From Prosthecobacter sp. (GTDB taxonomy: Bacteria; Verrucomicrobiota; Verrucomicrobiia; Verrucomicrobiales; Verrucomicrobiaceae): a stretch of 64,000 nt of DNA. This document shows positions 58,101 to 64,000 of the stretch, one piece after another. The stretch is from positions 30,166 through 94,165 of the forward strand of contig JABARQ010000035.1 in NCBI GenBank assembly GCA_019186985.1. The letters run 5' to 3'. The translations under genes and the position numbers were made by a program. The number at the start of each line of letters is the position of its first letter. The stretch's first letter is position 1. The notes beneath the pieces are model-generated. The model searched no databases, was not told where the DNA came from, and worked only from the letters and a program-made list of their open reading frames with translations.

Positions 58101-61100
58101 GGCTCTGGCTGGCCCGCGATCGGCACTGGCTATTCAGCGACCGCACGCCCCGCGGGCTGGTTGGACCCCGGCACCTTCATCCGCGCTCGTCTGCCAGGCA
58201 CCACCGGGGTTCAATACTCGCTCTACCGCGTCAGTGATACCTCGGGCCTGCCGCACAGTTCCAATCCTGGTCAAAGCCGCTCTCTGTTTACCCAGGGACA
58301 AGTCGTGCGGCTTACCTTCCTGGCCCGCAACACGGGCGCCTCCACGCCGACCTATGCGCTGTGCAATGTGCGCGATGGTCAAACCGAGACCACCGTGTAC
58401 CGCAGCCCCAAGAATAACGAAGTTGGCTCGGATGCAGCCATCGGTGGCGGGGTAGCCGTCAGCGCTGCCACCCTCCTTGGCGCCGGGCAGAATATGTATT
58501 TCAGTTTCGATGTGGACACCAGTGCGTTGAGCGCAGGCGGCTACGATGTGTCGGGCCGCCTCTGGGGGGGGAAGTCCGGCCCCTCTCTTGACTCGACCTC
58601 GGAAGGCATCGGCGACTTTCTGGACGACTCGTGGTGGAAGAACGACCGGTTCATCATCACCACAGGCGCCGCTACCAGCGGAGACATTCAGGGCGTGGAT
58701 GTCTCTCGCCACAATGGCACCATCAACTGGCCTCAGCTCGCGGCGGAAGGCGTCAGTTTTGCCTATATCCGCTCCAGCCTGGGCACCAACATCCCCGACA
58801 CCCAATACGTCACCAATGCAGCCGGAGCCAAGGCCGCAGGCATCGTCCACGGGGCCTACCACTTCGCCTACCCAGCGATCAATGCAGCCCTCGCGGAAGC
58901 CAGCTACTTCGTCCGCACCGCCCGCAGCCAGATCGGCGCGGGCTTCCTTCCTCCTGCGCTGGATGTGGAGAACCAGAGTGATGTAGCCCTGACTTCCAGC
59001 CTCTCCTCCGCAGCGTTGACGGATTGGATCCTCGCCTTCTGCCGAGAAGTGCAGAGGCAGACCGGCGTGAAGCCCATCGTTTATATGAATCGCAACTTTG
59101 CTACCAATGAGGTGGACTCTCGGGTCTCGGAGTTTCCGCTTTGGGTCGCCGACTATGGACCGAATGATGGACGCTTCATGCTCAGCCGCAGTCCTGCTGC
59201 CGGGGTCTGGCCTAGCTGGAGCCTGTGGCAGTTCACCAGCCGCGCAACCCTGACCGGGAACGGCTCCACCTACATCGACCGCAATCACTTCCCCGGTGAC
59301 CAGACAGCCTTCATGAGCTTCATCGGTAACAGCACCGTCGTGCCACCGCCCGGCCCCGTCTTGAAGACTCCCGGATCGGCCACGCTGCCCGGGGAAGCGC
59401 TGGCCACGCTGACCCCTCGCTTCACCTGGGGCGCGGCCAGCACCGCGACAGGCTACGAACTCACGGTTATCAACAGCCAGGCCAATCTGGAAGTCTACAA
59501 GAACGGTACGATTGGAAACACGACCACCTTTGACCTGCCTGCTGGCACTCTGGTCCAGGGACAGACTTATTTCTGGCAAATGCGTGCCCGCCGTGGCGGG
59601 CTGTGGAGTCTGTCTTCTGCACCGCTCTACTTCAGCACAGGTGGAAACGTATCCCCACCGGTAAAGACCATCTTGGTCAGCCCCACCGGAGCCACTTTGC
59701 CAGGAAGCACGGTCACCAGCCTGACACCCACGCTGACCTGGAAGGCACAGTCCACTGCCATGCAGCATCGTCTGCAGATATGGGAGACAGCCAGCGGTGA
59801 GAGTGTCTTCGATAACGAGCGCCTGGGCAACATCAGCAGCTTCCAAGTGCCGGCAGGCACTCTCGCCGAGGCCAAGGTGTATCTTTGGAAAGTAACCGCG
59901 TGGAATGCCGCAGGCTGGGGCCCCGCCTCTGCACCAAGTTACTTCACCACCCCGCCCGGCAGCATCAGCACCCCTGTCCCACCCGTGCTGCTCAGCCCAG
60001 GCAGCGTCCGCTCGCCGTATCCCGTCTTGACCAGCCTGACCCCCACCTTGACCTGGCAAGACTTGGGCTTCGCCGAGAGCTACGCCATCATCGTAAACGA
60101 CTCCGACACTGGAGCGCGGGCCTACGAAGACAGCAATCTAGCCCCCACCACCAATCTAAGCTTGCCCGCAGGTCGGCTGTTGCCGGGCAAGACGTACCAC
60201 TGGAGCTTGCGTTATCGTGTTGGCGGACTCTGGAGCACATGGGCCGCCGCCTTCCACTTCCAAACCAAGGCCGACCTTTCCGCCCCCGCCATCACCAGCT
60301 TGCCCATGACTCAGCTCATCGGCTCCACCGCCTCGCAGTCGCTCACCGTGCTGGGCACCAGCTTCCAAAAAGGGGCTACCGTGCTGCTTAGCAACAGCAC
60401 GCTGAGCGACCAGCCGCTGGCACCGTCCAAAGTTGTCGTGCAGGACACCACCAGGCTGACTGCCAGCCTGAGCACTGGCACCAGCGCCGATGCCTGGATC
60501 ATCAAAGTGCGCAACCCGGATGGCAAGGTCTCCAACCCCGCGACCTTCTCTGTCGAGGCTCCCACTGCGCCTCTTCTTGCCGCCCCCGACATCTATCCGC
60601 AGGGTGGCAAGCGCAGCTCGCCCGTGCTGGTGACCCTTTCGCATCCCGACTCGGGCGTCACGCTTCACTACACGACAGACGGCTCAGTCCCACAGCTCTC
60701 GTCCACACGATTCACCACCCCCATTCTGCTTGGCAATACCAATGTCACCCTGCGGGTTAGAGCCTTCAAAGACGGAGCACGCCCCTCGCAAGCCAGCCAA
60801 GTTTACACCTTTGACCTGCCCTCTCAGGCTCTCAACACCACCGTCATTGGCAAGAGCGCAGGCAGCGAGGGCTACTACTTCACCATCCCCATTGGCAGCA
60901 CCACGAGTCATGTAAACATCGCTACCTCGGGCGGCACGGGGGATTGTAGCATGTATGTCGGGTTCAACCGCCTGCCTACGGTCACTGACTATGACCGGAT
61001 TTCTCCGCTCAATGCAGGCAACGAAGAGTCCATCACCATCCAGAACCCACCCCTCGGCAAGCTCTATGTCATGCTCATCGGCAGCCCGCCATTTTCCGGG

Positions 61101-62825
61101 CTGTATGTCTCGGTGAATGGCGCGACAACCACCAGTAAAGCTGTCAAGCCTCGCTTCAATTTCGATCCGGGCCTTCACCGGGCACCGATCCAAAACCTGC
61201 TCATCAACACCGATGAAGCCAACGCCACCATCTACTACACCATCGACTCCAACGCGCCTGATCCCACACCGCACAACGCCACAGCCCTGGCTGCCGGGCA
61301 GTCCATCCCCATCTTCTTCACCACAAGGGTAAGAGCCCGCAGCGTCGTGCAAGGCAAGCAACCCAGTGACCTGCTTGACGGCACATTCATCATCATTAAC
61401 AAAGGTGACCCCGAACTTGCATTTCTGCCCACCACTCACAGTCGCAAGCTTGCAGGCAGCGTTGAGTTCGAAATCGACACACCTCTGGGTGTCGCGGACC
61501 AGCTTCCGTTTTTCTTTGATGTCCCGGCCGATGGAGCTTTTGCTGGCAACAACCGCATCAAGTTTGCCGTGGCAATGAAAATGAAACTGGAGGGTCAATA
61601 CACCAGCGCTGATATCTATTTCAAGCGCAGCACAGCACCAACCACCACTGACTATGATTACAGGCTCTCCGGCCTGTCGAACGAGCCGTTGGGCTTGACC
61701 AAGCTTAACTTGGGCAAGGTCAACCCATCTGACCCTGGCATCAAACGTGAAACTCTAGTCCCAGGTGCCCGCTACTACGGGCTGTTGGTGGCCCAAGGCG
61801 GAAATCCCAAGGGAGGAGCCATCCAGCTTCCGTCCTACAAAATGAAGCTCAAAGTTGAGCTGATGCAGGGCGAACTGCTCACCCCCCAGGGCTCCGATCT
61901 CCAAGCAGGCAAGCCCAACACCTGGCTGGCTATTCACGGCCGGGCCGATGAAGTTAGCAACGGCGGCAACACCCCGGTGCTCCGGTTGGCAGCCGCCTTG
62001 GAATACCTGCCAACCACTGTCAGGTCACAGGTTATCATGCTCGATTGGAACTCCATGTCCGCAGACAGCTACGACTTGCTTCAAAGTTACAAATTCCTCA
62101 GTGCCGCTGTTTACATCCACGCCGTGAGTTCCAGGGTTAAAGACATCTTCATAGCGAATGGCATGCCACCTAAAACCCTGTCCATAACAGGCCATAGTTG
62201 GGGCACCTTCGTCGCTTTCAAAATGGGCAGCCCAACTCAAAAGCTTAAGCGTCTGATCGCTCTGGATCCGGCAGCCGCAGGGCAGGGGGGCTTCAAGGAC
62301 AGCGAGGTCAACTTCAGTTCGGTCGCGGAAAAAAGCTGGGCCTTCGTCGCCAACGGAGCTCGCGTTAGCCAGGCGGCCAATCCTTTGGAGTTCATCAGGG
62401 ACTCAGTCGCTGAAGGTCTTGCTGGGAGCCCGGCAAAAGCAGCCACCGCAAGAGAAGCCTTTGTCATTCGCGACAGCGACTTCACAATTTCTGACTTTGG
62501 GAGTGCATACGACTATCTTATCTCCATGCACAGTGCTCCAGTCGGCTTTTTTACCCATACGCTCATGCGCAACTATGGCTTGGGCACTAGCAGCGATGTC
62601 ATCTCTGACTACTTCAGCATCACCAAACTCGATAATCAGACAGTGAAGGGGGATTTCCCATGGCTGCCCAACAAAATGGGATCCGAGATTGGTTTACAAC
62701 AATTCGAAGGCGAAATCTCTGCTGATATTGAAGCCGCCAATGGCATCGACACGACCCAAGGCATGAGCTTGCGCTACGTCCCCCGAGGGCAGAGCACGGA
62801 TCAAACCTTCCTTCAGCAACCCTAA
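55152..62825 (+). CDS. Giant secreted multi-enzyme protein: M23 peptidase + GH25 lysozyme + serine hydrolase
   Basis: The product is 2557 residues with a signal peptide (MNLRTLVPSLTFLACWPFFQ). Order: three beta-sandwich repeats (about 147-502), two Fn3-like repeats (502-730), an M23 domain (870-1010) with HLGEDWN (H884, D888), YAHLDR (H942) and HLHLELR (H974, H976), and a GH25 domain (1178-1390) with GVDVSRHNGTINW (D1183) and LDVEN (D1271, E1273). Three Ig/Fn3-like modules (1397-1706) follow, then an IPT/TIG-like module (about 1710-1800), two CHB_HEX-like modules (LHYTTDGSVPQ, IYYTIDSNAPDP) and a hydrolase end (about 2250-2557) with GHSWG (Ser2349) and LDPAA (D2372). Both peptidoglycan bonds and a lipid or ester could be cut by one chain. 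Presumably outside the cell; it could be a predatory or competitive enzyme. Catalysis of the last domain is inferred. Confidence 0.9.
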   Translation: MNLRTLVPSLTFLACWPFFQCSAEAQVTYISSPALRTYTSSGNAVFKLQVDNTSGSGTTITDGTLWFKVASVSGGTFSSNGTVEIREGSINGSIVHSFTYFAGVSETNWSNYTLPFSSGSRTYYATRNGSPTSQIASGGVTVTASPLTATLSNITTSPASGPVGTAMTWSYTVSANQGGNVLLGAQLRSSGGTNYDIGTGYAKTLSAGTGSYSISISVPSGVPDGTYSLRGAVWRDNDSDGVINAGVDTILSGPSAYNSFTVTSPLTVTLSNITTSPASGLPGTAMTWTYSVQSNQSKTVLLGAALQSSGGTNYDIGTGYSRSLASGSNSPTVSLTVPAGIPAGTYSLRGAVWNDNNSSGSIDGGDTLLSGAFNYGSFTVTSPLTVTLSNITTSPASGPVGTAMTWSYTVSANQGGNVLLGAQLRSSGGTNYDIGTGYAKTLSAGTGSYSISISVPSGVPDGTYSLRGAVWRDNDSDGVINAGVDTILSGPSAYNSFTVTSPPVITGFSGMMRSDGRLDFKYTATNANGIGYVAVYIMNSDQSVNPAFTMASEVQYTTGLSSGAAQTLQPWSASQLSGWLTSGTLYRLRMKAQNALGSDSGWVYSTTFLYTEPASAPVVQTPMVAARADGRLDVTTQATDSDGLGYLAFYLVDASMAVNPAFSAASKIEETTGLTSGLSQIRQPWTASSLASWLTPGSQYRVRIKYQDTRATDSGWVYSDPFTYAGTTNAAPTVASVTATVLLDGSLKVGFTATDDMTASLGIEVYLSMPGGAGDPGSYNLSSKVVLAAASGTEKSYTYLPAEVTRLCSPGQPHGVRVRAFDGSGAMGQGFSTVFAAPQSATTTKDVFSFPFGNRQNYTTVRDNDGWYASQTFGTYNAGFGGYHLGEDWNLESGGNTDLGQPVFAIGDGTVVVAASYTGWGNIVTIRHTLADGLQVESFYAHLDRMDVAPGQVVSRGQQIGTVGDGGGTQEASHLHLELRENTGSGWPAIGTGYSATARPAGWLDPGTFIRARLPGTTGVQYSLYRVSDTSGLPHSSNPGQSRSLFTQGQVVRLTFLARNTGASTPTYALCNVRDGQTETTVYRSPKNNEVGSDAAIGGGVAVSAATLLGAGQNMYFSFDVDTSALSAGGYDVSGRLWGGKSGPSLDSTSEGIGDFLDDSWWKNDRFIITTGAATSGDIQGVDVSRHNGTINWPQLAAEGVSFAYIRSSLGTNIPDTQYVTNAAGAKAAGIVHGAYHFAYPAINAALAEASYFVRTARSQIGAGFLPPALDVENQSDVALTSSLSSAALTDWILAFCREVQRQTGVKPIVYMNRNFATNEVDSRVSEFPLWVADYGPNDGRFMLSRSPAAGVWPSWSLWQFTSRATLTGNGSTYIDRNHFPGDQTAFMSFIGNSTVVPPPGPVLKTPGSATLPGEALATLTPRFTWGAASTATGYELTVINSQANLEVYKNGTIGNTTTFDLPAGTLVQGQTYFWQMRARRGGLWSLSSAPLYFSTGGNVSPPVKTILVSPTGATLPGSTVTSLTPTLTWKAQSTAMQHRLQIWETASGESVFDNERLGNISSFQVPAGTLAEAKVYLWKVTAWNAAGWGPASAPSYFTTPPGSISTPVPPVLLSPGSVRSPYPVLTSLTPTLTWQDLGFAESYAIIVNDSDTGARAYEDSNLAPTTNLSLPAGRLLPGKTYHWSLRYRVGGLWSTWAAAFHFQTKADLSAPAITSLPMTQLIGSTASQSLTVLGTSFQKGATVLLSNSTLSDQPLAPSKVVVQDTTRLTASLSTGTSADAWIIKVRNPDGKVSNPATFSVEAPTAPLLAAPDIYPQGGKRSSPVLVTLSHPDSGVTLHYTTDGSVPQLSSTRFTTPILLGNTNVTLRVRAFKDGARPSQASQVYTFDLPSQALNTTVIGKSAGSEGYYFTIPIGSTTSHVNIATSGGTGDCSMYVGFNRLPTVTDYDRISPLNAGNEESITIQNPPLGKLYVMLIGSPPFSGLYVSVNGATTTSKAVKPRFNFDPGLHRAPIQNLLINTDEANATIYYTIDSNAPDPTPHNATALAAGQSIPIFFTTRVRARSVVQGKQPSDLLDGTFIIINKGDPELAFLPTTHSRKLAGSVEFEIDTPLGVADQLPFFFDVPADGAFAGNNRIKFAVAMKMKLEGQYTSADIYFKRSTAPTTTDYDYRLSGLSNEPLGLTKLNLGKVNPSDPGIKRETLVPGARYYGLLVAQGGNPKGGAIQLPSYKMKLKVELMQGELLTPQGSDLQAGKPNTWLAIHGRADEVSNGGNTPVLRLAAALEYLPTTVRSQVIMLDWNSMSADSYDLLQSYKFLSAAVYIHAVSSRVKDIFIANGMPPKTLSITGHSWGTFVAFKMGSPTQKLKRLIALDPAAAGQGGFKDSEVNFSSVAEKSWAFVANGARVSQAANPLEFIRDSVAEGLAGSPAKAATAREAFVIRDSDFTISDFGSAYDYLISMHSAPVGFFTHTLMRNYGLGTSSDVISDYFSITKLDNQTVKGDFPWLPNKMGSEIGLQQFEGEISADIEAANGIDTTQGMSLRYVPRGQSTDQTFLQQP
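55599..55947 (+). repeat. Internal repeat copy 1 of the giant enzyme gene
   Basis: This 349-bp block, starting CACGCTGAGCAACATCACC, appears identical by eye to 56310-56658, 711 bp away. The two copies encode the first and third of three beta-sandwich modules (about 119 residues each). The middle module is a diverged relative. Confidence 0.85.
56310..56658 (+). repeat. Internal repeat copy 2 of the giant enzyme gene
   Basis: No base difference from copy 1 was found by eye, including third codon positions. This indicates a recent duplication or gene conversion, and also a likely site of assembly or recombination error. Confidence 0.85.
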
Positions 62826-62839
62826 ATCCAAAGACCGGC

Positions 62840-63691
62840 ATGGCCCGTAACCAGTCCACCATCTGGAAGAAACTTTCCCTGCTTGGCATTGTCCTTGCAG
62901 GACTATGGCTGCTGTGGCCTCGACCAGAAGCAATAGTCTCCTCTCTTGCATCACCTGCCGCTTCCTCTGTGATCCCCAAGCAGCTAAAGCCGGAAATCGC
63001 ACACTCACGACGGGAGTCTTCGGTCTTATTGGCAGCCTATCTACACGCCAAGAACAGCGCCAAAAAGGAGCAGCTACTCAATGCACTGGCCCAAACCCAG
63101 GACCGCAGCATCACCGGTCGGCTCATCGAACTCCTGGCAGTCGAAACTGATGAAGCCGCCGCTGACACCATGCAGTGGATGCTCGTGCGCATGGCCGACG
63201 CCACGATGCTGCGTCAGATTGTGGAGCGCTATGAAAGTGTGCCTGGAGCAGCGGAAGCTAAACGATTAACCACCTTGGTGCAGCGTATTCGCTCAGATGA
63301 ATTGGCCGGGCTGCTCGTGTCTCTTGTTGATGCCCCCATCGCCATGGAAGACATGCTAACTAAGGCGGCTTTGGTTGCTTTGCGGGAGATTGGTTCACCC
63401 TTTGTGGCAGATGCCCTGGCACGACGACTAAATTCGGCCATAACAGAAGCTGACCAAGCATATCTGGAAGCAGCATTGGCAGGCATTTGTCGCCCGGGCA
63501 CCCAGCACTCCCTAATTGCAATTGCGACAGATCAAAAAGCGATAAATCAATCAGCCACCCGGGTTGCCGCTATTCAGGCTCTTTCGAACTTCCACGACCC
63601 AGAGACCCGAGATGCACTATCACTACTGGCACAAAGCAAGGCACCTGAAATTGCCGCCGCCGCTCAGAAAGTCATAGGGCAAAAGCGTTGA
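62840..63691 (+). CDS. Membrane-anchored HEAT-repeat-like protein
   Basis: The product is 283 residues. An N-terminal transmembrane anchor (about residues 11-27, LSLLGIVLAGLWLLWP) is followed by HEAT/PBS-like alpha-helical repeats: ITGRLIELLAVETDEAAADT, then AALVALREIGSPFVADALAR and ATRVAAIQALSNFHDPETRD, and an end AAAQKVIG. This fold serves as a scaffold or protein-binding surface. It starts 14 nt after the giant enzyme gene, so the two are probably cotranscribed. It could be a chaperone or an immunity-type partner for the enzyme, but nothing in the sequence proves either. Confidence 0.8.
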   Translation: MARNQSTIWKKLSLLGIVLAGLWLLWPRPEAIVSSLASPAASSVIPKQLKPEIAHSRRESSVLLAAYLHAKNSAKKEQLLNALAQTQDRSITGRLIELLAVETDEAAADTMQWMLVRMADATMLRQIVERYESVPGAAEAKRLTTLVQRIRSDELAGLLVSLVDAPIAMEDMLTKAALVALREIGSPFVADALARRLNSAITEADQAYLEAALAGICRPGTQHSLIAIATDQKAINQSATRVAAIQALSNFHDPETRDALSLLAQSKAPEIAAAAQKVIGQKR

Positions 63692-63819
63692 GCCGCTGCA
63701 CAAGTGCTACAGAGTCGGGTCTCTAGACAGTGAGATTCCCAGGGCTTACGCATGAATGGAGGGTGAAAGCATGGAGTTTCTAAAAGGCCCTGGGTGGTGA
63801 GGTAGCGCTGTACAAATCT

Positions 63820-63999
63820 TCACCCCGGGTGATGAGGTTGCTGATGGAAGCCCATCCTCAGCCCGCCCCTGTTGTCGTCATCGGTCAAGAAGAGCTTGGC
63901 GTTATGAGTCGTCTGCGTGAAGCCTTTGGCCGCATGCCAGACACCCGCCAGCCCGGCAAGGTCCTTCATCGTCTCGATGAGGTGCTGGTCTGCGCCTTC
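63820..63999 (-). CDS. C-terminal end of an unknown minus-strand gene (runs off right edge)
   Basis: The frame is open from the right edge to a TGA at 63820-63822, giving 59 residues. Readable blocks are HLIETMKDLAGLAGVWHAAK, then GFTQTTHNAKLFLTDDDN and GGLRMGFHQQPHHPG. I do not recognise the family. It could be a real gene tail, given the lack of any plus-strand frame here and its mixed alpha/beta composition. Confidence 0.4.
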   Translation of the reverse strand, partial: EGADQHLIETMKDLAGLAGVWHAAKGFTQTTHNAKLFLTDDDNRGGLRMGFHQQPHHPG

Positions 64000-64000
64000 T

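Overview
The window looks like a chromosome segment of a member of the Verrucomicrobiota, probably Verrucomicrobiaceae (Prosthecobacter/Verrucomicrobium-like). This is inferred from the combination of autotransporter-type beta-strand repeat proteins with a PEP-CTERM tail, Calx-beta surface proteins, a sigma factor of the family common in Planctomycetes/Verrucomicrobia, and a high-GC Gram-negative gene set. No rRNA, tRNA or CRISPR was recognised.

Region 1 (1-9480) is the head of a sedentary chromosomal integron. The N-terminal part of an IntI tyrosine recombinase runs off the left edge on the minus strand. It is followed by an attI-like region and an array of about fourteen small plus-strand cassette genes. 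These are separated by attC sites, seven of which belong to one 93-nt type. Cassette products are small: lipoproteins, membrane proteins, a zinc-ribbon protein, a [4Fe-4S] ferredoxin, DUF695- and DUF4274-like proteins and several unknowns.

Region 2 (9634-17452, minus strand) is the membrane-arm operon of respiratory complex I, nuoHIJKLMN, without nuoA-G. A nested hairpin lies between nuoK and nuoL and a perfect palindrome lies upstream of nuoH.

Region 3 (17644-43780, plus strand) starts with a dead sigma-factor gene fused to a remnant surface-protein tail. Next come a Calx-beta surface protein and a phosphate-binding-protein-like secreted protein. After them is a tight eight-gene operon: TpsB transporter, ExbB with a LamG ectodomain, ExbD, TonB, putative porin, coiled-coil protein, parvulin isomerase and a 3776-residue TpsA exoprotein. 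This reads as a two-partner secretion system packaged with its own inner-membrane energiser and periplasmic helpers.

Region 4 (43832-53672) holds an Rrf2-family regulator, a PEP-CTERM autotransporter-repeat protein, a family 6 polysaccharide lyase, and a sulfur-linked cluster (YezD, a 32-residue peptide, cysteine synthase, an M14 peptidase, a TauE/SafE exporter, a CNNM/CorC-type membrane protein). A shared motif, TTTAAA-T-CCTATTTGAC, precedes the autotransporter gene, yezD-cysK and the Calx-beta gene, and a related palindrome precedes rrf2. This suggests one sulfur- or redox-responsive regulon that also covers surface proteins.

Region 5 (53673-64000) has a truncated IS3-type transposase, then a 2557-residue secreted protein carrying an M23 peptidase, a GH25 lysozyme and a C-terminal serine hydrolase in one chain, a small HEAT-repeat protein, and the tail of a minus-strand gene at the right edge.
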